From positions 1 through 55,265 of the IMG/VR virus record IMGVR_UViG_3300042523_000511: a DNA stretch of 55,265 nt; one strand, written 5' to 3'. This stretch comes from a virus. The notes beneath the pieces were generated by a model, which ran no database searches, was not told where the DNA came from, and saw only the letters and a list, made by a program, of their open reading frames with translations. Positions 15,032 to 24,730 of this stretch are shown here, one piece after another (within the stretch, counting starts at the first letter, position 1; the number at the start of each line of letters is the position of its first letter). The translations under genes were made by a program, and so were the position numbers.

Positions 15032-17941
15032 ATGGCTACCCTTCCAGAAACTACTCCTACTACCAATGCAGGTGACGATGATCGAGGCACCAACGCTGCC
15101 ACACGATCATTTACACAAACACAGTCAACCTCAGATTATGAAACTGGGTTTGAAGGAAGTGTTAGACAAGACCCCAGTGCCAATGATGACACCGGCGGAG
15201 TTGGACAAGTAGCTGTTCCTCCTACCAGTACTGGTGTTGGACAGTACGATGATGCCACTGGCGGAGCAGGCACAAATGTCAATCAAGCACCAAGTGATGA
15301 TGCAGGAGCATCATATGGTGGTGCCAGTCAAACAGAAAATGATGCGTTAAATCAAGCATTACTTCAACAAAGAACACAAACTGGAACCATTTCCACTGAT
15401 GGCAGCAATCAAGTAATAACTCCTCAAGCCAATGTATTGGATCGGTTTTCCAGCTACACCTATAGAGCCAGTTGGTATCTAATGACACCAGCACAATACA
15501 AGCAGTTGGTGTACAGCAAGAAAAAAACAGTGAATGGTTATATGTTGCTGGTGCAAAGCGGTGGAGCTCCACAAAACTCAGGCGGGTTCAAAGGTGCATT
15601 GGGCACACAACAAGGACAAGCATACCCCGACGGGTCAGTTGAGCCTAACAAGATTCCGGGTGCTAAGGATGCTGATGCTGGTCGCAATCCAGCATTTCCG
15701 TTAGACTTTTATATTGACTCTGTTACTATTGAAAATTTTCTCACAGGTGGTGGCACCAGAGCACCACATTCAACCAAAAGCATTAAATTTACCATAGTCG
15801 AAAACAATGGTATTACTTTGCTGGATAGACTGTACGAAGCAGTGCAAGACTTCATGCCTGCTAGCGGTCAAAAAAATGGTATCAACTACGCATCTGTAGT
15901 GTATCTCATGGTAATAAGATTTTACGGATATGACGAGCAAGGCAATTTGGTCACTAACATTAGCGGCAACAAGTCTGATCCCAATTCAGTGATTGAAAAA
16001 TTTATACCATTCAAAATTTCTAAATGTGACTGGACCATTGACAGTAAACTGGTCACCTACAGTTTTGAAGGACTTGCTCCTGGCGAAGGATCTGCTGCTG
16101 GAACTCGTCGTGGAACCATACCTTACAATATTGAATTGACTGCTGCTAACATTGGTGATTTGTTGGGACAAGATGTAAAATACTCTGCTACTCAAGCAGC
16201 CACAGCCACTCCAGGTGCAGCCACCACAAACAGTTCTGTGGGTTATGTAAGTGATGCTGAACAAATTGCTGCTGCCAATTTGGCAAACTCGCCGCCAAAA
16301 GCTGATGCAGCTCCCACAACAAAAAAGACCAGCATCACTCAAGGCCTCATGGGTGCAATGAATCAATTTCAACTAGATTTAAAAAATCAAGGTGTATATG
16401 AACAAGCAGATCAGTATGAGATTGTGTTTGCCAATCCAGGCCCAGGTGGCGGCGGCACTGCAATTAAAAATGCTAGATTGATTCCACCAGGAACAAAAAC
16501 AAATGCAAGGCAAACTGGAATGGTGCCACCTGCTACTACAGATCCAGATTCAGCTGCTATGGAGAGAATTTCTAAAGATATCAAAAGCAGAAATTATTCC
16601 ATCACTGCTGGTATGCAATTGGTTCAGGCTATTGAGCTTGCCATACGAAACAGCACGTTTGTGACTGATCAAAACGTTTTGTATTTTAACGAAGATGATG
16701 CCCTACAAGTCAAAAATGATGCCAACAAAAAAGACATTGTGTGGTTCAATATCACTTTTCAAGCAACACAACTAGAGTATGATAACAAACGCAATGATTA
16801 TGCACAAAAGATAACTTTTATAATCAACACCTACACTCCTATGAACTTTAGTAGCAATTACTATCCTATCAACAAGTTCCGTGGCTTGCACAAACAATAC
16901 AACTACTGGTTTACTGGCAAAAATACTGCGGTGATTGATTACAAAGAAACTATGAACAATCTCTACAATCTTACTATTAGTGGAGATCAGACCAAAGGCA
17001 ATCTTGCGTTTCAGCAACGCAAGGCTTTTACCAGCAGCATGAGAGATCAACCCTTTTACAATTTTCAAACAGCCAGCGCAGAAAACAGTGCCGGTGATAA
17101 TGGCAAACAAAATGAACCACAAGCCAACTTGGCCGAAAGTCTGTATGATCCAGTTGGCCTGGCCAACTGTAATGTTAAAATTGTAGGCGATCCTGCATGG
17201 ATACAACAAGGTAGTTTTGCGGGTGGAGTCAGCGCAAAAGAATTTGATTTCAATGCATTCTTACCCGACGGCACTATAAATTTTGATGCTAGAGAAGTCA
17301 TGTTTGAGATAGCATGGCAACGGCCACAAGACTATGATATCAATACAGGTCTTGCTGATCCGTATGCTGGATCTAGTTCACGACAACCAGTGCAAAGCCG
17401 AGTCTACACTGCCATGCAGTGTACTAGTGAGTTCAGTAAAGGTAGTTTTTATCAAAATCTTCAAGGCAAGTTGTATTTCTTTATGAAACCCAATGCTTCC
17501 AACAAAGCGGCCACAGCACCACCACCTGCAACTCAAGCTGATGTGAGAAGAATAGACAATGCAACAACATCAGACAACCCTAGTGCTGCCAATGCTTCAG
17601 CAGCCGCAGCTGGAGCCAGTGGACGACCCACAACACTGGCTGTGCCAGCGTTAAGTGCTGGTCCTGGCAGTGGCACACCAAATGTGATAAATTCAGCACC
17701 GCCGGGACCAAAAGACACAGTGGTTCCTGCGCCACCACCACAGCCACCAACTAGCAATGGTATTATTGCAGGTATTAAAACTTTCTTCTCTCCACCTAAA
17801 CTTTCAGAAAATGCAGCGTCAGATATAAGAGCAATAGATAATGCAATTATAGCCGGCGACGATAGGGCGGCATTTGGAAGATTTAGACCACCCGGGCAAG
17901 GATGGCGAGGCAATCCACAAGTGATGGCCAAAGATGATTAA
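15032..17941 (+). CDS. Large baseplate hub protein (gp27-position, putative)
   Basis: This 969-residue protein lies between gp53 and the gp5-like spike protein, the position expected for the hub. Residues 1-135 are a Gly/Gln/Thr-rich, disordered-looking leader. The ordered core starts near 138 (RFSSYTYRASWYLMTPAQY) and includes PLDFYIDSVTIENFLTGG, VYLMVIRFYGYDEQGNLV and FKISKCDWTIDSKLVTYSFE, a strand-rich pattern like hub proteins. A second ordered part at 480-810 contains NSTFVTDQNVLYF and FNFQTASAENS, and the last 150 residues are again Ala/Pro/Ser-rich. I infer a hub role (gp27-like) from position and fold impression only. It is more than twice the length of T4 gp27 (391 residues), so it may combine two structural functions. 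Confidence 0.5.
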   Translation: MATLPETTPTTNAGDDDRGTNAATRSFTQTQSTSDYETGFEGSVRQDPSANDDTGGVGQVAVPPTSTGVGQYDDATGGAGTNVNQAPSDDAGASYGGASQTENDALNQALLQQRTQTGTISTDGSNQVITPQANVLDRFSSYTYRASWYLMTPAQYKQLVYSKKKTVNGYMLLVQSGGAPQNSGGFKGALGTQQGQAYPDGSVEPNKIPGAKDADAGRNPAFPLDFYIDSVTIENFLTGGGTRAPHSTKSIKFTIVENNGITLLDRLYEAVQDFMPASGQKNGINYASVVYLMVIRFYGYDEQGNLVTNISGNKSDPNSVIEKFIPFKISKCDWTIDSKLVTYSFEGLAPGEGSAAGTRRGTIPYNIELTAANIGDLLGQDVKYSATQAATATPGAATTNSSVGYVSDAEQIAAANLANSPPKADAAPTTKKTSITQGLMGAMNQFQLDLKNQGVYEQADQYEIVFANPGPGGGGTAIKNARLIPPGTKTNARQTGMVPPATTDPDSAAMERISKDIKSRNYSITAGMQLVQAIELAIRNSTFVTDQNVLYFNEDDALQVKNDANKKDIVWFNITFQATQLEYDNKRNDYAQKITFIINTYTPMNFSSNYYPINKFRGLHKQYNYWFTGKNTAVIDYKETMNNLYNLTISGDQTKGNLAFQQRKAFTSSMRDQPFYNFQTASAENSAGDNGKQNEPQANLAESLYDPVGLANCNVKIVGDPAWIQQGSFAGGVSAKEFDFNAFLPDGTINFDAREVMFEIAWQRPQDYDINTGLADPYAGSSSRQPVQSRVYTAMQCTSEFSKGSFYQNLQGKLYFFMKPNASNKAATAPPPATQADVRRIDNATTSDNPSAANASAAAAGASGRPTTLAVPALSAGPGSGTPNVINSAPPGPKDTVVPAPPPQPPTSNGIIAGIKTFFSPPKLSENAASDIRAIDNAIIAGDDRAAFGRFRPPGQGWRGNPQVMAKDD

Positions 17942-17953
17942 CAAGGAATTGTA

Positions 17954-19468
17954 ATGGCAACAGAAGTACAACGCAGTAGAGGGCGCCCCACAAACTACAA
18001 ATTTGATCGAGGAGGTGTACCTGCGGAGTTTGGTCCATTCTATGGCATAGTAAAAAACACCACAGACTCAATAAGATCCGGACGCATACAAGTTTATATT
18101 GACGCATTTTCCAATGGCGGTGAGAACGAACCTTCAAAATGGATCACAGTAAGCTACATGCCGCAGTTCTTTGGATCAACTCCCTACAACCCTGCGGCAA
18201 CGGGTGTAGGAAAATACATTGACGGTAATTCCAACAGTTACGGCATGTGGTTTACTCCCCCAGATGTGGGTATCACAGTGCTTTGTGTTTTTGTAAATGG
18301 TGACCGCAGTCAAGGCTATTATATTGGCACTGCACCAGATCAAAGCATTGGCCACATGGTTCCTGCTGTTGGATCTGCCCCAGTTAGAACTCAGGTAATT
18401 GCAGAAAATGAAAATCAAGCAGCGTATTTTAAAGGAGCAGAACAATTACCAGTGGTCGAAATCAATACCAATAATCTTGCGTTTGAAGAAAACGCAAGAT
18501 TTTTTGATGCTCCGAAGCCCATTCAAAGTGTAGTGGCAGAAACCATGTTCCGGCAAGGCTTGATTAAAGATCCACAACGTGGTCCTATATCAAGTTCAAG
18601 CCAGAGAGAAAGTCCCAGTGCTGTGTTTGGTGTTAGCACACCTGGACCAGCGGTTTACAAAGGTGGCATGAAACTGGGTGAGATACAACGAAAAGTTGCA
18701 GCCGGACAATTAAAACCTCAAGACCTTAATGTTATTGGGCGTGTGGGTGGTCACAGCATTGTGATGGACGATGGCGACACTGATGGCAATACTAGACTGA
18801 TAAGATTTAGAACCACAGCTGGACATCAAATCACAATGAGTGACAGTGGAGATTTTTTCTACATTACACATGCTAATGGTCTGGCTTGGTTTGAACTTGG
18901 TGCTCAAGGCACACTAGATGTGTATGCCACAAACAGCATAAACTTACGCACACGTGGAGATATTAATTTGCATGCTGATAGAGATATTAACATGTATGCA
19001 GGCGGTAGCATAAAAGCCAAAGCTGTGGAAAATATTACATTGCAAGCTGATGCAGACCTTACAGCTATTGCACAACAAAATTTAAAACTGTACAGCAAAA
19101 ATTACATTGGCGTAAAAGCTGATGGCAGTTTAGCGTTACAAAGTGCCAACGGCAGTTGGGCAGGCGGCAGCGCATTGATATTTGAAGCCGGCGGCATTGA
19201 TCTCAACGGACCTGCTGCCAGCACAGTATCTGCTCCTAATAACTTAACTGTGACCAAATTGGACGACACTACGTTTAGTAGTGCCACTGGGTGGAATGTT
19301 GAAACAGGCGGATTAGAAAGTATTGTAACTCGAGCACCCACACACGAGCCATATCCTTACCACAACAAGGGTGTGGACATTGAAATTCCGTTAGAAGCAG
19401 GGCAACCGCCACCTAACCCAGGTGCTGTACCTGTGCCAGCTGGATTTGAATTGGCAAGAAAAGCATGA
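17954..19468 (+). CDS. 5: Baseplate central spike protein gp5-like (no lysozyme domain)
   Basis: This 504-residue protein has an OB-fold start (PAEFGPFYGIVKNTTDSIRS, then GRIQVYI) and a VGITVLCVFVNGDRSQGYY segment ending in IGTAPDQSIGHMVP, a strong match to gp5 hub proteins. Residues about 255-300 hold GHSIVMDDGDTDGNTRLIRF as in VgrG/gp5. After that come repeated octad-like strands (NSINLRTRGDINLHADRDIN, MYAGGSIKAKAVENITLQA) forming the triple-stranded beta-helix needle. The T4 gp5 lysozyme domain with its catalytic Glu is not present between OB-fold and needle. The phage must therefore cross peptidoglycan with another enzyme, or with none in the spike. AAGGA precedes the start, and the stop overlaps the next gene by ATGA. 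Confidence 0.85.
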   Translation: MATEVQRSRGRPTNYKFDRGGVPAEFGPFYGIVKNTTDSIRSGRIQVYIDAFSNGGENEPSKWITVSYMPQFFGSTPYNPAATGVGKYIDGNSNSYGMWFTPPDVGITVLCVFVNGDRSQGYYIGTAPDQSIGHMVPAVGSAPVRTQVIAENENQAAYFKGAEQLPVVEINTNNLAFEENARFFDAPKPIQSVVAETMFRQGLIKDPQRGPISSSSQRESPSAVFGVSTPGPAVYKGGMKLGEIQRKVAAGQLKPQDLNVIGRVGGHSIVMDDGDTDGNTRLIRFRTTAGHQITMSDSGDFFYITHANGLAWFELGAQGTLDVYATNSINLRTRGDINLHADRDINMYAGGSIKAKAVENITLQADADLTAIAQQNLKLYSKNYIGVKADGSLALQSANGSWAGGSALIFEAGGIDLNGPAASTVSAPNNLTVTKLDDTTFSSATGWNVETGGLESIVTRAPTHEPYPYHNKGVDIEIPLEAGQPPPNPGAVPVPAGFELARKA

Positions 19469-20844
19469 GCATATTTAATTTTGAATTCAATGGTCAAAAG
19501 TTTGAAGTCAAGGCGCCTACTGGTGCTACTTTCGAACAGGCCAAGGCAGTGTTTGATCAACAAACAGCCAGTGGTGGCCTTACAGGATTCAGAGTTGGTG
19601 ATGTATTAAGTCCTGCCACGCAAGCAGCCGGTGGCCTAGCAGCCGCACAAAGCCAACTCACACAAGGTCTAGCATCGTTAACCAGCCGATTGCCTGCTGG
19701 CACAAATCTAAACAGTCTCACAGCCAGCATAGGAACACTTGGCCAAGGTGCTGGTACACAAGTGGCCAGCGCACTACAAGGCGGCGCGGCTGCATTCAAT
19801 TCATTGACTACTGGAGCAGGTGGCGGCACCGCTGCTATCAGTTCAGCATTGTCAGGAGCTGGCACTGGGTTTTCTTTTCCGTCAGCACCGGCTATTACCG
19901 GTGCGTTAACTGGCGCCGCAGCTCGAGCAGGCAGTTTGGCTAGCACCGCAGTTGGTACCATATCTGGATTGATTAAAGGAACTCCTACAAGTGGTATCAA
20001 TGTGGCAGACTTTGCCAAACAAGGACCAGCATTAACTGGACTTGGTAGCATGAGTTTGCCCGATGTAACAAGCACATTGGCTCAAGCGTCAAAGTTGGTA
20101 GGTCAAAGTGCAGACACTATTAGTAACACAGCAGGTGCAGGTAAATTTGGACTTGATGCCAGTCAACTTGAACGGTGGGGTCTTGTTAAACCAGGAACTG
20201 CTGCTACATTTTTAGCACAAGGTGGCAATGATCTTACTAGTGTGTTAAAAAGTCCCACAGTGTGGACTGGCAGAGATGGTGTGAAAAGTCTTGATGGGTT
20301 GCTGGGCAATGAAGGGCTTCAAAACAAAATTCAGCAAGGATTGATGACTTCGGGTGTGGCTGACTTAAAATCACTGGGAATTCCCACAGACAAATTAACA
20401 CCACAAGCACTTAGCGGTCTGGCCACCAATGCTGCAAAGAGTGTGCCTGACACACTAAATTGGGCCAAAAATACTCCTGGGTTACCGGCTGACATCAAAT
20501 CCAAATTTGATGCTGCCGCAGTTAATGGTGCGTTTGCTGTAAATTTGGCGCAAACTAAAATAGACCCGTCCATGCTTCAGGAGTATACACCTATAGCTGC
20601 TATTGATACTGTAAATACAGACACACTTGAAGCAGCCGCTAAACGCATTGTGGGTAATGCCAAAGTGCCTAGTATTTTGCCAGTAGCCATAGAATCTAGT
20701 GCTTATTCCAATACCAAAGATGAAGATTTAATTTACACTGGAAATGACGAGATAGTGTGGGATCGAGTCAATGCTGAAAGACTGCGTCGGGGACTGCCAA
20801 GTTTGACTGCAATAGGGTTTCCAAGGCCCGAAACTACCGCATAA
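19465..20844 (+). CDS. Hub-associated structural protein of unknown function
   Basis: This 459-residue protein is coupled by ATGA to the spike gene. The first 40 residues (FNFEFNGQKFEVKAPTGA, then TFEQAKAVFDQQ) look like a small beta-alpha domain. Residues 40-230 are rich in Ala, Gly, Ser and Leu with periodic leucines (LTSRLPAGTNLNSLTASIG) and form a flexible or helical linker without charge. Residues 230-400 are an ordered domain with DASQLERWGLVKPGTAATFL, repeated KSLGIPTDKLTPQALSG-type turns and DTLNWAKNTPGLP. The end contains EIVWDRVNAERLRRGLPSL. Its place between spike and gp25 suggests a tail-tip or injected protein, possibly delivered through the hub. I do not recognise a catalytic motif. 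Confidence 0.5.
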   Translation: MSIFNFEFNGQKFEVKAPTGATFEQAKAVFDQQTASGGLTGFRVGDVLSPATQAAGGLAAAQSQLTQGLASLTSRLPAGTNLNSLTASIGTLGQGAGTQVASALQGGAAAFNSLTTGAGGGTAAISSALSGAGTGFSFPSAPAITGALTGAAARAGSLASTAVGTISGLIKGTPTSGINVADFAKQGPALTGLGSMSLPDVTSTLAQASKLVGQSADTISNTAGAGKFGLDASQLERWGLVKPGTAATFLAQGGNDLTSVLKSPTVWTGRDGVKSLDGLLGNEGLQNKIQQGLMTSGVADLKSLGIPTDKLTPQALSGLATNAAKSVPDTLNWAKNTPGLPADIKSKFDAAAVNGAFAVNLAQTKIDPSMLQEYTPIAAIDTVNTDTLEAAAKRIVGNAKVPSILPVAIESSAYSNTKDEDLIYTGNDEIVWDRVNAERLRRGLPSLTAIGFPRPETTA

Positions 20845-20852
20845 ATATTGTT

Positions 20853-21227
20853 ATGACTACTTTTGTTGGCTTCAACACTCAAAATCAATACAAAAAATTC
20901 ACACTAGTGGACTTTGAATTGATCAAGCGAGATCTGCTGAATGCATTTAACATTCGCCAAGGACAACTGCCCGGCCGTCCAGGATATGGCACAGTGCTAT
21001 GGAATTATCTATTTGAAAATCAAGTTGATGCTGTTCAGCAAGGCATTATTAACGAAGTTCAAAGAGTTGCTGGCGGTGATCCTAGAATATTCATCAGTAA
21101 CATCAATGTGTATCCTCAAGAGAATGGCATGCTAATCGAATTAGAACTACAAACAGTAGGCGGCGTAGATGCCGAAATATTAAATGTGTTCTTCAATCAA
21201 GTCAGCCGTTCAGCCAGCTACGTATAA
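20853..21227 (+). CDS. 25: Baseplate wedge protein gp25-like
   Basis: This 124-residue protein has the GPW/gp25 fold signature: FTLVDFELIKRDLLNAFNIR, GQLPGRPGYGTVLWNYLFEN, then EVQRVAGGDPRIFI and a closing strand pair. gp25 is a conserved wedge component that clamps gp6 in all contractile injection machines and starts sheath assembly. The length is typical. The gene lies just before gp6, with which it forms the wedge core. A CATAAATA at 20840-20847 is only five bases before the ATG and is too close to serve this gene. Confidence 0.92.
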   Translation: MTTFVGFNTQNQYKKFTLVDFELIKRDLLNAFNIRQGQLPGRPGYGTVLWNYLFENQVDAVQQGIINEVQRVAGGDPRIFISNINVYPQENGMLIELELQTVGGVDAEILNVFFNQVSRSASYV

Positions 21228-21246
21228 CTACGCCGTTTTTTATCTA

Positions 21247-21254
21247 CATAAATA
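21247..21254 (+). promoter_or_regulatory. Possible late promoter before the gp6-like gene
   Basis: CATAAATA matches the late box at seven of eight positions. It lies in a 56-base intergenic gap and ends 29 bases before the ATG at 21284, leaving a leader with an AAGG Shine-Dalgarno. Position and spacing match the perfect box at 40600. Confidence 0.6.
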
Positions 21255-21283
21255 ACAGATAAAGAACACAAGGCCCAGACGCA

Positions 21284-24200
21284 ATGGCAAAAACCACTAG
21301 ACAAACAGCGATATTTGGTGTAGAAGACTGGAAACAGATCTATCAAACCTATCGCGAAGCAGACTTCCAAAGCTATGACTTTGAAACTCTACGCAAGAGT
21401 TTTACTGATTACCTGCGTTTGTACTATCCAGAGACGTTCAATGACTACATTGAATCATCAGAATACATTGCACTATTAGATGTTATTGCGTTTATGGGCC
21501 AAGCCCTGGCTTTCCGTACAGATCTCAACACAAGAGAAAATTATTTAGACACAGCAGAACGCAGAGATTCTGTGACCAGACTGGCTAACTTGGTTAGCTA
21601 TACTGCCAAACGTAACACAGCCGCACAGGGCTTGCTCAAAGCATTTTCAGTGACCACAACAGAAAATGTTGTGGATTACAACGGAGTTAATCTGGCCAAC
21701 GTCACAGTGAACTGGGCAGATCCCACAAACTTTGACTGGTTGGAACAGTGGAATGCTATTGTGAATTCGTCCTTGGTCAGCAGTCAAAAGATTGGTCGTC
21801 CGTCCAGCCGTCAAACTATCTTGGGTGTAGATACCAGTGAATACGGTATAAATCTAGTGCCAGGCTTTCTGCCAGTTATTCCTTATACTGCTACTGTGGA
21901 CGGCGTAAACATGCCGTTTGAAGCTACAACTTCAAGCACAGCCGGCCGAGATTACATCTATGAACCCAGTCCAAAGCCTAACACCACATTTAATGTGTTG
22001 TATCGCAATGATCAATTGGGATATCAAAGTGCCAACAACGGATTCTTCTTTTTCTTCAAGCAAGGCACATTGCAGAATCAAGACTTTAACTTGGCTGAAC
22101 GCATTGCCAATCGTACAGTGAATATCAACATTGATGGTGTTAACAACGAAGACCGTTGGTTATTTCAACTAGACAATGTAGGCAGTGTCAGCCGAGAGTG
22201 GACATACACTGAAAACATTTATTCATCGGCCGCAGAACAAACTGCAACACTAAGACCTATTTTTTCTGTGACCAGCAGAACCAATGACCAGATTACTATG
22301 GTGTTTGGTGATGGTGTATTCTCTGAGATTCCAGTGGGTATCTTCCGTGCGTATGTTCGTGCGTCAAACGGCTTGCAATACATTATTAATCCTGCTGAAA
22401 TGCAGAATGTGGTGCTGCCAATCAGTTACATTGACCGGAATGGTAATCTGCAAACAATTACTTTTACTTGTGGTATCACACAACCTGTAAGCAATGCTCA
22501 AAGTCGTGAAAGCATTGATGCGATCAAACAACGTGCTCCAGCAAGATACTACACACAAAACCGCATGGTCAACGGTGAAGACTATAATCTGTTTCCGTTT
22601 ACTCTTTACAATTCTATTATCAAATCAAAAGCAGTGAACCGTGCTTCAATTGGTACCAGTCGCTATCTTGATCTTGTGGACAACACAGGCAAGTATTCAT
22701 CAACCAATACATTTTCTAGCGACGGCGGCATCTGGGAAAATAATATTCTTCCTACCACATTGTTTGCATGGACCAATCGCAATGAAATTGCTGACCTTAT
22801 TACCAACACAATACAACCAACTATTATTGAAGCTACATTTATACAATTTTACTATGCAAACTTTCCAAGGATAACTGTAAACACTGGTGTCACCGCTCTA
22901 AGCACTTGGCACCAAAGCACAACATTGGCTAATGAAACCACAGGCTATTTTCAAAACGCAGTGGGTACACCAGTCATGGTTGGAACTTCAAGCAGCACTG
23001 CATTCAAATATGTTGCACAAAAAAGTTTGATCAAGTTTGTTCCTCCAGTTATCGATGGACAACCATATTATTTTGACGCTAACAATAGATTGAAACCTGG
23101 ACTGCCAACAAGACCAGAAGACCATTTGGAAATTTGGGCTAGTCCGCTTGCAATAGTAGGAGATGGCAGCAATGATGGCATTGGTAATTTAACCAATGGT
23201 CAAGGTCCTGTAGCACTCAACAATTTTGTGCCTACTGGTGCTGTTGTAGATACTATTATTCCTGTATTTCTCACAGACTTGACTCCCGCTATAAGAGAAC
23301 AAATAACACAACAAATTTTGTTGTATAGAAATTTTGGTCTTGGCTATGACAATGATGGCACTATTACAGGCACACCAGGAACTTGGTATGTTATTACCAG
23401 CACCAATTTGAACGCCGACGCAACATGGAGTCAAACGTATGCGGGCAACACATCGGGGCAAAATTTAGATGCTTCATGGATAATTCAGTTTGTAGCAGTA
23501 GACAACAAATACACAATCACATTCCGTGGGCTTGCATATTACTTTGGCTCGGTGCTACAAACAAGATTTTTCTTTTACGGTAACCAAAAAATCTATGACA
23601 GCCGCACAGGCACCACCATTAGAGACTTTATTAATGTGTTGGCAGTAAACACCAAACCAGACAGCTCGTCACCACTGCCTGGAGATATTTTCACTACTAT
23701 CATTGGCCAACCTGTGGAGTCTGACGGCTATGTTGATGACTTCCAGGTGTTAATCAGCTACAGAGATTCAGACTCAGACGGGGTGCCAGACAATCCAGAC
23801 TTCTTCAATGAGATTGTTGCACCTAATGTTAACCCTAATCTCAAATTGGTGTTCTTGCAACGAACTGTGGACTTTGATAATTTGCAAAGATATTTGTTAG
23901 CTGAACCAGGAGTGGTAAATTCAGACTATCCTACCTACGATAATATTGAATTGGTAAAATTTCAGTATTCTCCAGGGCAAGTTTTCTACGCCTATAGCGA
24001 TGAATTATTTTTTACATTAACAGTTAATACCGCTGGAGTTAGAGTAATAACTCAAGCTGCTGAAGGTGATTGGATTGCCAGAACAGGACGCCAGGCCTTG
24101 TACTTCCAGTACCGTCATAACTCGCCACTGACCAATAGAATTGACCCAGGCACCACTAACATCATTGACTTGTATGTAGTCACACAAGCATACTACACTG

Positions 24201-24730
24201 CCTATCAAAATTGGATCACAGATACCACTGGGACAGTGACAGAACCCAACATGCCCACAATTGATGAACTTGGCACTGAGTATCAAGGACTAAACGAATA
24301 CAAGATGCTGAGTGACAACATTATTTTGAATTCTGTAGTGTTCAAACCTTTGTTTGGTCCAAAAGCAGCCAAGACATTGCAGGCCACAATCAAAGTTATC
24401 CGTGCTCAGAATTCCACAGCCAGCACCAGTGAAATACAAAGTTCTGTGTTGGCTGCAATGAATGAGTACTTTAGCATTGACAAATGGAATTTTGGTGACA
24501 CATTCTATTTTTCAGAACTGGCAGCATATCTGCACAGATATCTTGGAACCATAATCAGTTCAGTGGTGCTAGTACCACTAGACACACAAAAATACTTTGG
24601 CGACATGTACGAAGTAAGAGCAGAACCCAGTGAAATATTTGTCAATGGCGCTACTATTGACAATATTATTGTTATTGATGCATTGACCAGTACCAACTTG
24701 CGTACTGCACCTGGTAGCGGAGTAATTTAA
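21284..24730 (+). CDS. 6: Baseplate wedge protein gp6-like
   Basis: The N-terminal 120 residues are the clearest part of this 1148-residue protein: FDVE-type aromatic blocks, DFETLRKSFTDYLRLYYPET, YIALLDVIAFMGQALAFRTD, and RENYLDTAERRDSVTRLANL with YTAKRN. This is the conserved gp6/gpJ start that dimerises to form the ring around the hub. Middle strands include VFGDGVFSEIPVGIFRAYVR and AVNRASIGTSRYLD. The end contains LLAEPGVVNSDYPTYDN and the conserved wedge C-terminal segment LQATIKVIRAQNSTAS, then FYFSELAAYLHRYLG. It is nearly twice as long as T4 gp6 (660 residues), with inserted strand-rich domains at about 560-870. It ends on the start of the giant gene (TAATG), so wedge protein and giant protein are coupled. 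Confidence 0.88.
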   Translation: MAKTTRQTAIFGVEDWKQIYQTYREADFQSYDFETLRKSFTDYLRLYYPETFNDYIESSEYIALLDVIAFMGQALAFRTDLNTRENYLDTAERRDSVTRLANLVSYTAKRNTAAQGLLKAFSVTTTENVVDYNGVNLANVTVNWADPTNFDWLEQWNAIVNSSLVSSQKIGRPSSRQTILGVDTSEYGINLVPGFLPVIPYTATVDGVNMPFEATTSSTAGRDYIYEPSPKPNTTFNVLYRNDQLGYQSANNGFFFFFKQGTLQNQDFNLAERIANRTVNINIDGVNNEDRWLFQLDNVGSVSREWTYTENIYSSAAEQTATLRPIFSVTSRTNDQITMVFGDGVFSEIPVGIFRAYVRASNGLQYIINPAEMQNVVLPISYIDRNGNLQTITFTCGITQPVSNAQSRESIDAIKQRAPARYYTQNRMVNGEDYNLFPFTLYNSIIKSKAVNRASIGTSRYLDLVDNTGKYSSTNTFSSDGGIWENNILPTTLFAWTNRNEIADLITNTIQPTIIEATFIQFYYANFPRITVNTGVTALSTWHQSTTLANETTGYFQNAVGTPVMVGTSSSTAFKYVAQKSLIKFVPPVIDGQPYYFDANNRLKPGLPTRPEDHLEIWASPLAIVGDGSNDGIGNLTNGQGPVALNNFVPTGAVVDTIIPVFLTDLTPAIREQITQQILLYRNFGLGYDNDGTITGTPGTWYVITSTNLNADATWSQTYAGNTSGQNLDASWIIQFVAVDNKYTITFRGLAYYFGSVLQTRFFFYGNQKIYDSRTGTTIRDFINVLAVNTKPDSSSPLPGDIFTTIIGQPVESDGYVDDFQVLISYRDSDSDGVPDNPDFFNEIVAPNVNPNLKLVFLQRTVDFDNLQRYLLAEPGVVNSDYPTYDNIELVKFQYSPGQVFYAYSDELFFTLTVNTAGVRVITQAAEGDWIARTGRQALYFQYRHNSPLTNRIDPGTTNIIDLYVVTQAYYTAYQNWITDTTGTVTEPNMPTIDELGTEYQGLNEYKMLSDNIILNSVVFKPLFGPKAAKTLQATIKVIRAQNSTASTSEIQSSVLAAMNEYFSIDKWNFGDTFYFSELAAYLHRYLGTIISSVVLVPLDTQKYFGDMYEVRAEPSEIFVNGATIDNIIVIDALTSTNLRTAPGSGVI

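Noticed and set aside
20840-20847. CATAAATA before the gp25-like gene as a late promoter
   Set aside because: It ends five bases before the ATG, so transcription would start at or after the start codon. It overlaps the previous stop codon and is probably chance.
21228-21246. Terminator after the gp25-like gene (CGTA/TACG stem and T run)
   Set aside because: The stem has only four base pairs, partly inside the stop codon, which is too weak to claim.
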